A stretch of DNA of 60,899 nucleotides from contig NZ_JAGHRB010000019.1 in NCBI RefSeq assembly GCF_017743995.1, positions 1 to 60,899 on the forward strand, in the 5' to 3' direction. The notes under the pieces were generated by a model. It saw only the letters and a list, made by a program, of their open reading frames with translations, did not search any database and had not been told where the DNA came from. Made by a program: the position numbers and the translations under genes. Shown one piece after another: positions 8,261-17,172 of the stretch (position 1 is the stretch's first letter; each line of letters begins with the position of its first letter). The DNA comes from Ruegeria sp. R13_0 (lineage in GTDB: Bacteria > Pseudomonadota > Alphaproteobacteria > Rhodobacterales > Rhodobacteraceae).

Positions 8261-9282
8261 AAGCGGTGTTTGACGCGCGGCAGTGGCGGCACGATCCGAA
8301 AAATTTCATGGCCAACGGGGCCATCCTTCCCAACCCGGAACAGCCAAAGCGGATCGAAGTTTTGAAGTCCGGAGCTGAGGCCGCAGGCTGCGTTTTCCTG
8401 GCTCCTTGTGACGCGGGTTTCGGTCCGATTGCCGCGCTGCATTCAGCAGAATACCTGACTTTTCTACAGAATATCTATTCGCGTTGGCGCAGGATACCTG
8501 ATGCTGGTGAAGAAGTTATTCCGAACATACACCCTGCGGCCCGGTCAGATGGCTATCCCAAGTCTGCCGTTGGACAAGCCGGGTTTCATCAGGCCGACAC
8601 CGCTTGCCCGATCGCGGAAGGCACGTGGGAGGCTGCCTATTGGTCCGCTCAATCCGCAATCTCGGGGGCTGACCTGATCAAAGGCGAGGAAAGATCGGCA
8701 TATGTGCTGTCGCGCCCACCCGGGCATCACGCATTTGGGGATCTGGCGGGCGGTTTTTGCTTTTTGAACAACTCTGGAATTGCAGCGGAACGCTTGCGCG
8801 AAGCTGGTCTTCGACCCGCAATCCTGGACGTTGATGTGCATCACGGAAATGGAACGCAGGGCATCTTTTATGCGCGTGACGACGTGTTGACGGTTTCCAT
8901 TCACGCCGATCCGGCGCGTTTTTATCCATTCTTCTGGGGTCATGCGCAGGAGCGTGGGGAAGGGCGCGGGCTGGGCTATAACCTCAACCTTCCTCTGGAA
9001 CGGGGTACCTGCGACGACGACTATATGGCGACGCTGGATGTTGCACTACAGCGTGTTCAGGGTTTTGGGGCAGACGTACTCGTCGTGGCGCTTGGGCTGG
9101 ATGCATCAATCGACGATCCGTTTAAGGGGCTGGCGGTGACGAAAGACGGGTTTTCGCGCATTGGCGCGGCCATTGCGAAAACTGGATTGCCCGTACTGTT
9201 TGTGCAGGAAGGTGGCTACTTGTCCGAAAGTCTGGGTGAAAATCTGACTCGGGTTCTAACCGGGTTTCAGGAGGCGGTGTGA
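8257..9282 (+). CDS. Acetylpolyamine amidohydrolase-like deacetylase (histone-deacetylase superfamily)
   Basis: A 341-residue arginase/deacetylase-fold enzyme. It carries RPPGHHAFGD (paired histidines, about residue 151), the zinc site DVDVHHGNGTQ (about 192) and the third-ligand region LGLDASIDDPF (about 284). The length and motifs fit bacterial acetylpolyamine amidohydrolases, which remove acetyl groups from N-acetylated amines. It overlaps the GNAT by 4 bases and the FAD oxidase by 4 bases. In this operon it would deacetylate the imported compound or a pathway intermediate. Confidence 0.87.
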   Translation: MKAVFDARQWRHDPKNFMANGAILPNPEQPKRIEVLKSGAEAAGCVFLAPCDAGFGPIAALHSAEYLTFLQNIYSRWRRIPDAGEEVIPNIHPAARSDGYPKSAVGQAGFHQADTACPIAEGTWEAAYWSAQSAISGADLIKGEERSAYVLSRPPGHHAFGDLAGGFCFLNNSGIAAERLREAGLRPAILDVDVHHGNGTQGIFYARDDVLTVSIHADPARFYPFFWGHAQERGEGRGLGYNLNLPLERGTCDDDYMATLDVALQRVQGFGADVLVVALGLDASIDDPFKGLAVTKDGFSRIGAAIAKTGLPVLFVQEGGYLSESLGENLTRVLTGFQEAV

Positions 9283-10379
9283 AAACGGCGGATGTCATTG
9301 TGATCGGCGGCGGAATCGCCGGGATCAGTGCCGCGGCTGAGCTTGCAGAGGATATGGATGTTCTCGTTCTCGAGGCCGAAAGCCAGCTTGGTTATCACGC
9401 GACGGGCCGCTCTGCAGCGATTTTCATCCGCAACTATGGCAACGAGACCCTGCGCGCACTGAACGCGAAATCTGCCTCGTTTCTGCAAGCCCCCAACGGA
9501 GTTAGCGATCAAAGCCTGCTGTCCCCTCGTGGCGAAATGCTGGTGGCGACGGGCAAAGAGCTCGACGCGCTCTACGCCTATAAATCTGGGTCAATAGGGC
9601 TTGAGGAATTGACACCTGCTCAAGCAGTCGAGCTGGTTCCGATCTTACGCAAAGACGCTATCGCAGGCGCTGTAATTGAGTGGGACGCGCAGGACATCGA
9701 TGTTGACCGAATGCTTGCAGGGTATGTCCGATTGTTAAAGTTGCGTGGCGGTGCGGTTGAAACCAACGCGCCAGTTACGGGATTGAAACGAAATTCCGGC
9801 GTCTGGGCCGTGCAGGCGGGTGGTCAGAGTTTTCAGGCCCCTATAGTGATCAATGCCGGAGGGGCTTGGGCCGAGGCAATCGCCCGAATGGCAAAAGCAA
9901 CGGACGTTCGATTGTTGCCAATGCGGCGCTCGGCGGCCTTGTTGCCTGCGCCCTCAGGGCACGAGATCCGGAATTGGCCTCTTTTCGCCAGCGCGACCGA
10001 GCAATGGTACGCCAAACCTGAAGCGGGAAAGCTGATGGTCAGCCCGGCAGACGAGGACCCTGTTGATCCCCATGACGCCTGGGTCGATGATATGGTTTTG
10101 GCGGAAGGCCTGCACCGATACGAACAGGCCGTTTCCACCCCTGTCACACGCGTCGAGACAAGTTGGGCGGGCCTGCGTACTTTTTCAAAGGATCGCACCC
10201 CGGTTGTCGGGTACGACCCAACATCCGAAGGTTTTTACTGGCTGGCCGGGCAGGGGGGGTATGGTGTCCAGACCGCCCCGGCGTTGGCTCGTCTAACTGC
10301 TGCTTTGATCTGCAATTCAAATCCCGGCTTGCAACCTGACATCGTTCAGGCGCTTGATCCGGGTCGTTTCAATCCCTGA
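9279..10379 (+). CDS. FAD-dependent amino acid/amine dehydrogenase, DauA-like
   Basis: A 366-residue DAO-family flavoenzyme with a GTG start overlapping the upstream stop. The dinucleotide-binding motif is VIGGGIAGISAAAEL at the N-terminus, and GYHATGRSAAIF (about 38-49) is characteristic of D-arginine-dehydrogenase-like proteins. The C-terminal FAD/substrate segment WLAGQGGYGVQT lies at about 325. It would oxidise a carbon-nitrogen bond to an imine, and the next gene encodes a RidA protein that hydrolyses such imines. The exact substrate is unknown. Confidence 0.87.
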   Translation: MKTADVIVIGGGIAGISAAAELAEDMDVLVLEAESQLGYHATGRSAAIFIRNYGNETLRALNAKSASFLQAPNGVSDQSLLSPRGEMLVATGKELDALYAYKSGSIGLEELTPAQAVELVPILRKDAIAGAVIEWDAQDIDVDRMLAGYVRLLKLRGGAVETNAPVTGLKRNSGVWAVQAGGQSFQAPIVINAGGAWAEAIARMAKATDVRLLPMRRSAALLPAPSGHEIRNWPLFASATEQWYAKPEAGKLMVSPADEDPVDPHDAWVDDMVLAEGLHRYEQAVSTPVTRVETSWAGLRTFSKDRTPVVGYDPTSEGFYWLAGQGGYGVQTAPALARLTAALICNSNPGLQPDIVQALDPGRFNP

Positions 10380-10393
10380 CCATGAGGAATAAT

Positions 10394-10741
10394 ATGACAG
10401 AAATCACCCGCCATCATACCGCCAAGCGCATGAGCCAGATCGTTGAGCATGGTGATACGATTTATCTCGCAGGTCAGGTTGGCACCGCTGGTGCACCGGT
10501 CGCGCGGCAGACGCAGGATTGTCTGGGCAAGATCGATGCGTTGCTCGCCGAGGTTGGAAGCGACAAGACACGCATTCTTCAAACGACCATCTGGTTGGCC
10601 GATATGAAGGATTTCGCCGAAATGAATGCTGTCTGGGACGCGTGGGTGCCCGAGGGGCACGCACCGGCCCGTGCTTGCGGCGAGGCTAAGCTGGCAACCC
10701 CCGAGTATCTGGTGGAGTTCATAGTGGTCGCAGCGCGCTAA
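10394..10741 (+). CDS. RidA-family reactive imine/enamine deaminase
   Basis: A 115-residue YjgF/YER057c/UK114 protein. The ATG at 10394 is preferred because GAGG at about 10384 is correctly spaced; an ATG at 10382 is also in frame. The family arginine lies in APARACGEAKLA near the C-terminus. RidA proteins are trimers that hydrolyse imines or enamines made by PLP and FAD enzymes, which fits its place right after the DAO enzyme. It ends the collinear operon that began at 1525. Confidence 0.88.
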   Translation: MTEITRHHTAKRMSQIVEHGDTIYLAGQVGTAGAPVARQTQDCLGKIDALLAEVGSDKTRILQTTIWLADMKDFAEMNAVWDAWVPEGHAPARACGEAKLATPEYLVEFIVVAAR

Positions 10742-10747
10742 CTGCTG

Positions 10748-11965
10748 TTAGTGAGCAGACCTGAGAAACTCCGCAAGAACGTCGATGGCGACTCCCAGAT
10801 CTTCCGAAGATGCGAATTCCTCCGGCCTGTGGCTCACACCATCACGACAGCGAACGAACAGCATTGCGACCGGGCACAGATCTGCCATTGCCGAAGCATC
10901 GTGCGTAGCGCCCGAGGGCAATGACAACCCCTTGGCGCCCTTGGATCTGACTGCATTAGTCAAGACACATGACAATCTGGCATCGCAGGGCTGGGCTTGC
11001 TGGGAATATGTTACCGAGCACTCGATGGTCAAACCCATACTCGCAGCTATGGATTGAGCGAATTGATGCAAGTCCCGACCTGCTTGCAGGCGGTTTCCGT
11101 CCAGTGGAGAGCGAATTTCGACCGTCAGCCGTACAATCCGCGGTATCGCATTGACGACATTTGGTTCCACCGTGAGTGAACCGACAGTGGCGCGCAGATC
11201 AGCCGTTTCGCGCCCCATTCTGTTCACCTCTGAAACGATCTCTGCTGCGCCGACGAGGGCATCCTTTCGTCCCTGCATTGGTAGGGTACCAGCGTGTCCG
11301 GTTTCTCCGGTCAGGATGATCTGATGCCGTTCGATGCCGCAAATAGCTGTGACGACTCCAACAGCCTCATCTTCGCGTTCAAGAACCGGGCCCTGCTCAA
11401 TATGCGTTTCGAGAAATCCAATGATGTCTTCTGGGTCTCGAGCGAGTGCGTCAAATTTCTCGGGGTTTAATTCAAACGAACGCATTGCCTCCATCAGTGT
11501 CGTGCCCTGCAGGTCGCGCATCTCCAGAGTTGATGAGTCAAAAGTTCCGGCCAGCGCGCGTGATCCGATAAGGGCGGTCGGAAACCGCACCCCTTCTTCA
11601 TCTGCAAAGGCAAGAACCTCTACGCCAAATGGCAGTTCGGTGCATTCGCTTTGAAGTTTTTGTAGGGCGAGGATTGGCAGAACGACGCCCATGATCCCAT
11701 CATATGCGCCACCTTCACGAACTGAATCCTGATGAGATCCCAGTAACAATGTCTTGCAGCCAGGTGGCCCGTCTTGCCGTCCCACCAGTGTGCCCGCATC
11801 GTCGAGGCGTACAGTCAAACCGGTCTTGAACATTTCGGCTTTCAGTAATTCGAGAGCCGCATCATGCTCGGCGGTAAAAGGCAGGCGGGTCACCCCGGGG
11901 CCGGGTTCCGAACAAGCAGCGAGTTCGTTCAGCAAAGTTTCGGCGCGTGCTCCCCAATCAATCAA
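10748..11965 (-). CDS. M20-family amidohydrolase (N-carbamoyl amino acid / allantoate amidohydrolase type)
   Basis: A 405-residue dinuclear metallohydrolase. Metal ligands are visible in LLLGSHQDSVREGGAYDG (His, Asp), DEEGVRFPTALIGSR (Glu), THIEQGPVLE (His) and GATHDASAMA (His). The family (HyuC/AllC type) cleaves N-carbamoyl-amino acids, allantoate or ureido amides. The TTG at 11965 is chosen because it overlaps the upstream DUF1028 stop, has GGGAG upstream and gives normal family length; the open frame extends to 12085 but would run deep into the neighbour. It converges with the ridA operon (6-base gap) and is cotranscribed with the DUF1028 gene. Confidence 0.87.
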   Translation of the reverse strand: MIDWGARAETLLNELAACSEPGPGVTRLPFTAEHDAALELLKAEMFKTGLTVRLDDAGTLVGRQDGPPGCKTLLLGSHQDSVREGGAYDGIMGVVLPILALQKLQSECTELPFGVEVLAFADEEGVRFPTALIGSRALAGTFDSSTLEMRDLQGTTLMEAMRSFELNPEKFDALARDPEDIIGFLETHIEQGPVLEREDEAVGVVTAICGIERHQIILTGETGHAGTLPMQGRKDALVGAAEIVSEVNRMGRETADLRATVGSLTVEPNVVNAIPRIVRLTVEIRSPLDGNRLQAGRDLHQFAQSIAASMGLTIECSVTYSQQAQPCDARLSCVLTNAVRSKGAKGLSLPSGATHDASAMADLCPVAMLFVRCRDGVSHRPEEFASSEDLGVAIDVLAEFLRSAH

Positions 11966-12623
11966 GGATGCGCTCCCGGTCGTTGGGGGTTGGTACTTGT
12001 TCCGTCCATCTGGAATACGCGCCTGTTGTTGCTTTCCCATACAAGTGTTCAAGTGCTGCAATCGGGTTGTCAGGGTCGTAGTCAATCCGCAATGACAGAG
12101 GCGGCTTGTCCGGGTGCAGTACCAATAACGCCGCGGATAAAAGCCCCCGGCTGTCGCCGCCCATTTGAGTGGCCGCCCTCAAGGACGCGAGAAGCCTGTC
12201 GCCGAGTCCCCCCTCGGCTTCAGCAAACCGATCGACCATCGCGTCCAAAACATCAGTGCTGGCCAGTAAGTTTCCGGCGACAATTCCTTGGTGAAAAGCA
12301 AGGCTGCCTTTTTCTGGCTCGTTGGAAGCCCCGGTAAATTCGCCTGTCTGCCCAAATAGATCGAGTGCAGTTAATTGGCGATAAGCTCTGCCGTCATCCG
12401 CAGCGGAGATCTGTTCCACAGCATCCGCAGCAGAGGCCCCGTCGTGCATTGCTGTCAGGACCTCTTCACCCCAGATTGTTGACGGCGCGGCACCCTGGCT
12501 GGCCGACATTCCAGCTGAAACGTGGCCGCGCAGAACCCAGCCGCCAACACATAACGAGCCGGTTGCAGCTGCGCCACCAATGGCGCCAGACAGGGGATCA
12601 CGTGCAAGAATCGAAAAAGTCAT
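11958..12623 (-). CDS. DUF1028 family protein (Ntn-hydrolase-like)
   Basis: A 221-residue DUF1028 protein beginning TFSILARDPLSGAIGGA, the family's conserved start. The ATG at 12623 is chosen for that reason; an in-frame extension to 12710 would cover the promoter palindromes. DUF1028 proteins have an Ntn-hydrolase-like fold, are often found beside amidohydrolases and peptide importers, and have no settled reaction. The gene overlaps the M20 hydrolase start by 8 bases and is divergent from the peptide importer at 12725, suggesting joint regulation. Confidence 0.85.
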   Translation of the reverse strand: MTFSILARDPLSGAIGGAAATGSLCVGGWVLRGHVSAGMSASQGAAPSTIWGEEVLTAMHDGASAADAVEQISAADDGRAYRQLTALDLFGQTGEFTGASNEPEKGSLAFHQGIVAGNLLASTDVLDAMVDRFAEAEGGLGDRLLASLRAATQMGGDSRGLLSAALLVLHPDKPPLSLRIDYDPDNPIAALEHLYGKATTGAYSRWTEQVPTPNDRERILD

Positions 12624-12650
12624 ATCGCTCCAGTCCTTACAACTTCTGCT

Positions 12651-12693
12651 ATTTATCATGAAAAATTGACCGATGCAATTTATCATGATAAAT
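12651..12693. promoter_or_regulatory. Two tandem 16-bp operator-like palindromes in the divergent promoter
   Basis: ATTTATCATGATAAAT at 12678-12693 is a perfect 16-base palindrome. ATTTATCATGAAAAAT at 12651-12666 differs by one base. The start-to-start distance is 27 bases. They lie between the divergent DUF1028 and binding-protein genes. The FadR/GntR-type regulator at the end of the importer operon (18097-18861) is the obvious candidate binder; this is inference from location and symmetry. Confidence 0.6.
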
Positions 12694-12724
12694 AAGGTGT
12701 GCCATGCCAACTGGGAGAATGATA

Positions 12725-14305
12725 ATGTTGTTCAAGACCTGGACCCGACGGGGTCTGATGGCCGCTGCCGCAAGTACGGCGTTGGTTGTCGGTGCTGTCA
12801 CGTCCCCCGCAATTGCCCAAACGCCACCTAATGTTCTCATCGTCGGTCAGATCGCAGAGCCGAAATCGCTTGATCCGGCGGCCGTGACCGCGGTGAATGA
12901 TTTCCGGATTCTGGTGAACGTTTACGAAGGTCTAACCCGTTACAAATCCGGAACGCTCGAAGTGGAACCGGCGCTGGCAACCGGATGGGACATCAGCGAA
13001 GATGGTACGGAGTACACGTTTACTCTGCGCGACGGTGTCACATTTCACGACGGGACACCGTTCAACGCCGAGGCCGTGAAATTCAATTTCGACCGGATGC
13101 TGGATGAGAACCATCCGTATCATGACACCGGTCCATTCCCGCTCAGCTTTTTCTTTGGAGCGGTGGAGTCGACCGAAGTCGTAGATGACATGACGGTGAA
13201 GTTCACACTGAACGCGCCTTATGCGCCCTTCCTGTCGAACCTTGCCTATCCGACCGGACTGATCGTATCGCCTGCTGCGGTTGAGGCGAACGGCAAAGAG
13301 TTTGGCCGCAACCCTGTCGGCACTGGTCCGTTCAAGTTCGGTGAATGGCGTTCGAACGAAGCAGTTGTTGTTGAGCGTAACGATGGTTACTGGGGCGAGC
13401 CCGCGGGAACCGAGGCTGTCGTCTTCCGCCCGATCACCGATGCCAATACGCGCGTGGCCGAAATGCTGGCAGGGGGCATCGACCTGATGGTTGAAGTCCC
13501 GCCCACCTCGTTGGGCCAATTCGAAGGTGATGCGTTTTCGGTTGCTGAACAGGCCGGACCACATGTCTGGTTCCTGATCCTGAACGCCAAGGAAGGTCCA
13601 TTCGCGGACAAACGCGTGCGTCAGGCTGCAAACTACGCGATCAACAAGGAAGCGATCGTCAATGACGTGCTGGAAGGTACAGCCACGGTTGCGGCTGGTC
13701 CAACTCCTCCGGCATTTGCCTGGGCATACAACGAAGAACTGGACCCCTACGCTTATGATCCCGAAAAGGCCAAGGCCCTAATCGCCGAGGCCGGTGCGGA
13801 TGGAGCGGAATTGACCTTCTATGTCACCGAAGGTGGTTCGGGCATGTTGGATCCGGTGCCGATGGGAACCGCCATTCAGGCTGACCTGGAAGCGGTGGGT
13901 TTCGACGTCAACATCGAGACCTATGAATGGAATACATTCCTGGGAGAGGTGAATCCCGGCCTGGAAGGCAAGGCGGATATGGCCGAAATGGCGTGGATGA
14001 CCAACGATCCGGACACGCTGCCATATCTGGCGCTGCGCTCAGAAGCCTGGCCTGACAAGGGGGGGTTTAACTCGGGCTATTACGCCAACGAAAAAGTTGA
14101 CGAATTGCTGGAGGCTGCGCGTACCGCCACCGATCAGGATGAGCGTGCCAGACTGTACCGCGAAATGCAGGCCATTGTGCAGGACGATGCCCCATGGGTC
14201 TTTGTTGCCAACTGGAAGCAGAATGCCGTTACCAATGACCGGGTTGAGAATTTTGGTCTGGAGCCGTCATTCTTGTTGCACCTGCAAGGTGTTGTGAAAA
14301 ACTAA
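12725..14305 (+). CDS. Peptide-type ABC transporter substrate-binding protein (SBP_bac_5)
   Basis: A 526-residue periplasmic binding protein of the DppA/OppA family. The signal peptide is TRRGLMAAAASTALVVGAV with cleavage after AIA (about residue 32). The family core appears as EPKSLDPAAVTAVND and FTLRDGVTFHDGTPF. The ATG at 12725 is chosen because GGGAG at 12713-12717 is ideally spaced; ATGs at 12704 and 12719 are also in frame. Substrates of this family include peptides, glutathione, opines and nickel complexes. The divergent amidohydrolase suggests a peptide or N-acyl amino acid. Confidence 0.9.
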   Translation: MLFKTWTRRGLMAAAASTALVVGAVTSPAIAQTPPNVLIVGQIAEPKSLDPAAVTAVNDFRILVNVYEGLTRYKSGTLEVEPALATGWDISEDGTEYTFTLRDGVTFHDGTPFNAEAVKFNFDRMLDENHPYHDTGPFPLSFFFGAVESTEVVDDMTVKFTLNAPYAPFLSNLAYPTGLIVSPAAVEANGKEFGRNPVGTGPFKFGEWRSNEAVVVERNDGYWGEPAGTEAVVFRPITDANTRVAEMLAGGIDLMVEVPPTSLGQFEGDAFSVAEQAGPHVWFLILNAKEGPFADKRVRQAANYAINKEAIVNDVLEGTATVAAGPTPPAFAWAYNEELDPYAYDPEKAKALIAEAGADGAELTFYVTEGGSGMLDPVPMGTAIQADLEAVGFDVNIETYEWNTFLGEVNPGLEGKADMAEMAWMTNDPDTLPYLALRSEAWPDKGGFNSGYYANEKVDELLEAARTATDQDERARLYREMQAIVQDDAPWVFVANWKQNAVTNDRVENFGLEPSFLLHLQGVVKN

Positions 14306-14318
14306 ACCTTAAAGTCAG

Positions 14319-14338
14319 GGGCCGGATTTTTCCGGCCC
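14319..14338 (+). terminator. Hairpin after binding-protein gene
   Basis: GGGCCGGA-TTTT-TCCGGCCC is a perfect 8-base-pair stem located 13 bases after the binding-protein stop and before the permease gene. Without a following T-run it is more likely an mRNA-stabilising or attenuating element that lets the binding protein be made in excess. A similar hairpin follows the other binding-protein gene at 4398. Confidence 0.55.
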
Positions 14339-14362
14339 TCTGCGTCTGCGAATGAGGGCAGA

Positions 14363-15310
14363 ATGGGCGGTTACATCGTCAAACGTCTGATATCGGCTGT
14401 CCCTGTCCTTTTGGGGATCACGATCATTGTTTTCCTGATCATGTCCCTTATCCCCGGCGATCCGGCCACGGCGATCCTTGGCTCCTATGCGACGCCAGAG
14501 AACGTGGAAAAACTGAATCGCGACCTTGGCTTGGACAAGCCTGTAATCACCCGGTACTTCATCTGGATCACCAACATGCTGACTGGTGATTTCGGCCGTT
14601 CTTATTCGCTGAACCGGCCTGTTATCGACGAAGTGCTGGAACGGTTCAACGCGACGCTGATACTGGCGGGCACGGCCTTCGTTCTGTGTTCGGTGCTGGG
14701 CATTCTCGCCGGGGTGATCTCCGCTGCTCGCCAATACGGCGTCGCTGACAAGATCATTACATTTGTTGTCTTGATCGGCATTTCGGTGCCTTCATTTTTC
14801 CTCGGCATGATGATGATCCTGCTGTTTGCGGTGAACCTGCGCTGGCTGCCGGTGTCGGGCATGTATGCCATCTATGGCGGCGGTGATCTGCCGGACCTGC
14901 TGCGTCACCTGATTATGCCTGCGCTGGCGCTGGCCGCTGTAGCAACTGGCGTTATTGCGCGCCTCTCGCGCTCGGCCATGTTGGAGGTATTGCGTCAGGA
15001 TTTCATACGAACGGCCCGCGCCAAGGGGGTTCCCGAGCGTCGCGTCATCATGGGCCACGCATTGCGCGCGGCCATGGTGTCGATCATCCCGGTACTGGGC
15101 ATTCAGGCAGGGTTCGTTCTGTCTGGTGCCGTTTACATCGAAATCGTCTTTCAGTGGCCCGGAGTTGGTCGAATGCTGGTCGATGCGATCCTCAAGCGCG
15201 ACCTTCTGCTGGTACAGGGCGGCGTGGTGTTCGTGGCCGCCTGTTATGTGCTGTTTAATATCGCGGTCGATGTCGCGCAGAGCCTGCTTGACCCAAGGAT
15301 CAAGACATGA
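14363..15310 (+). CDS. Peptide-type ABC permease, DppB family
   Basis: A 315-residue inner-membrane permease. It begins MGGYIVKRLISAVPVLLGI, the typical DppB opening, has six predicted transmembrane segments, and carries the EAA-type loop FIRTARAKGVPERRV (about residue 214) with the conserved VFQWPGVGRMLVDAI near the C-terminus. It overlaps the next gene by 4 bases (ATGA). It partners with the DppC half of the next protein. Confidence 0.92.
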   Translation: MGGYIVKRLISAVPVLLGITIIVFLIMSLIPGDPATAILGSYATPENVEKLNRDLGLDKPVITRYFIWITNMLTGDFGRSYSLNRPVIDEVLERFNATLILAGTAFVLCSVLGILAGVISAARQYGVADKIITFVVLIGISVPSFFLGMMMILLFAVNLRWLPVSGMYAIYGGGDLPDLLRHLIMPALALAAVATGVIARLSRSAMLEVLRQDFIRTARAKGVPERRVIMGHALRAAMVSIIPVLGIQAGFVLSGAVYIEIVFQWPGVGRMLVDAILKRDLLLVQGGVVFVAACYVLFNIAVDVAQSLLDPRIKT

Positions 15311-17172
15311 CGGCTTTTCTCAAGTTGTTGTTTCGCAACCGGTTGGCGGCGTTGGGCGCGGTTGTCCTGAGCGTGATCCTGATCCTGGTGTTGCTGACGC
15401 CGGTCCTGCCGTTACAAAACCCGGATATCACGGCCACGGCGGATCGATTTCAAAAGCCGTTCACTGAAGGCCATCTGCTTGGTACCGACCATTTGGGACG
15501 GGATTTGCTCAGCCGCCTTTTACATGGCACGCGCCTAAGTCTTGCGGTTGGTATAGCTGCAGCCCTGATTGCGGCCACGATCGGTTCGGCCATTGGCATT
15601 GTCGCAGGATATTTTGGCGGTCGTGCCGACAACATCATCATGCGGGGCGTCGATATGTTGATGGCCTTTCCGTATATATTGCTCGCGCTGGCAATTGTTG
15701 CTGCCTTGGGCCCGGGCCTCATGAATGCGCTGATTGCGGTTGCGGCCGTGAACGTTCCGTTCTTTGCCAGAAACATTCGCGGGATCACGGTCGGGCTGGC
15801 TGGGCGTGAATTCATTGATGCTGCGCGGCTTGCAGGAATGGGGCACATTCGTATCATCCTGACGGAACTTCTGCCTAACGTGCTACCGGTCATAATCATT
15901 GCCATGTCGACGACTGTCGGCTGGATGATCCTGGAAACCGCCGGTCTCAGCTTTCTCGGCCTTGGCAGCCAGCCGCCGCAAGCCGACCTGGGATCAATGC
16001 TGGGCGAGGCGCGGTCTGCCCTTATTTCACACCCGCATACTTCGGTCGTTCCGGGGATAATGATCTTTCTGATTGTTATGTCGATAAACTTGCTGGGCGA
16101 CGGGGTGCGCGATGCGCTCGACCCGCGCCTGCGATCTGGGGCACTGTCACGACCACGTGCCATGACGTTGGTTGAGCGTAAGGGTGAAGTCCCCGCACCA
16201 ACCGATGATCTACTCGCAATTCAGGATTTGCAGACCCAGTTTCATGTCGGCGGCCGCGTGTATAGGGCCGTAGGCGGTGTCTCTTTGTCTGTCAAACAGG
16301 GGGAATGCCTGGGTGTCATCGGGGAGAGTGGATCGGGAAAATCAGTCACGGCTCTAAGCGTCATGGGACTGGTGGCCTCACCTCCGGGCGTGATCACCGG
16401 CGGCGCGGTGCGGTTTCAGGGCGAGGATCTGATTGGCGCGTCTTATGAAAGCCTGCGTCAGAAGCGTGGGGATCGCGTCGCATATATTTTTCAGGATCCA
16501 CTATCTACTTTGCATCCACTCTATCGCGTTGGACGACAACTGTCCGAAGCGATCCAGTCGCATCACGATATCCCAAAGGCCGATGCGCAGGCGCGGGCTG
16601 TGCAACTTCTCAGGGATGTGCGCATTCCCAATGCCGAGGCGCGGGTGGACAATTACCCGCACGAATTGTCAGGCGGAATGCGTCAGCGCGTTGGCATTGC
16701 GATGGCGCTGGCAAACGAACCCGACGTGATTATTGCAGATGAACCAACGACAGCCCTTGACGTTACCGTTCAGGCTCAAATCCTTTCTCTCCTTGACGAT
16801 TTGCGACGCGAGCGTGGGTTGGCGATCATCTTCATCACGCATGACTTTGGCGTCGTCGCACAGCTTTGCGATCGAATTGCTGTCATGTATGCAGGACGGA
16901 TCGTTGAGGAAGGGCCAACATCATCTGTATTGGAAGCGCCAGCCCACCCCTATACCAAGCGTCTGATTGCCTGCGTTCCGGAATTGGGTGGTGGACAGCG
17001 CGAATTGGCAGCGATCCCCGGATTGCCTCCACTTGTCGACGACCTTCCGCCCGGCTGCGCCTTTGCCCCGCGTTGCGAAAAGGCGCAAGACACGTGCAGA
17101 ACGAGCGAAGTGATGTTGAAAGGTGATACCTCCCGCGCGGTTCGTTGCCACTATCCCGAGGAGGCGGTCTGA
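15307..17172 (+). CDS. Fused peptide ABC permease (DppC) and ATPase (DppD)
   Basis: A 621-residue single open frame joining two normally separate subunits. Residues 1 to about 285 are a DppC-type permease with six membrane segments and the loop FIDAARLAGMGHIRI. After a short linker, residues about 300-621 are a DppD-type ATPase: Walker A GESGSGKS, signature LSGGMRQR, Walker B VIIADEPTTALD, and the C-terminal oligopeptide-transporter extension with clustered cysteines (PPGCAFAPRCEKAQDTC), probably an iron-sulfur site. There is no stop or frameshift at the junction. The stop overlaps the next ATPase start by one base. Such fusions tie one nucleotide-binding domain to one membrane subunit. Confidence 0.92.
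   Translation: MTAFLKLLFRNRLAALGAVVLSVILILVLLTPVLPLQNPDITATADRFQKPFTEGHLLGTDHLGRDLLSRLLHGTRLSLAVGIAAALIAATIGSAIGIVAGYFGGRADNIIMRGVDMLMAFPYILLALAIVAALGPGLMNALIAVAAVNVPFFARNIRGITVGLAGREFIDAARLAGMGHIRIILTELLPNVLPVIIIAMSTTVGWMILETAGLSFLGLGSQPPQADLGSMLGEARSALISHPHTSVVPGIMIFLIVMSINLLGDGVRDALDPRLRSGALSRPRAMTLVERKGEVPAPTDDLLAIQDLQTQFHVGGRVYRAVGGVSLSVKQGECLGVIGESGSGKSVTALSVMGLVASPPGVITGGAVRFQGEDLIGASYESLRQKRGDRVAYIFQDPLSTLHPLYRVGRQLSEAIQSHHDIPKADAQARAVQLLRDVRIPNAEARVDNYPHELSGGMRQRVGIAMALANEPDVIIADEPTTALDVTVQAQILSLLDDLRRERGLAIIFITHDFGVVAQLCDRIAVMYAGRIVEEGPTSSVLEAPAHPYTKRLIACVPELGGGQRELAAIPGLPPLVDDLPPGCAFAPRCEKAQDTCRTSEVMLKGDTSRAVRCHYPEEAV

Noticed and set aside
12624..12710. Longer start for the DUF1028 protein
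   Set aside because: The extension crosses the promoter palindromes and is not family-like; the conserved family start lies at 12623.
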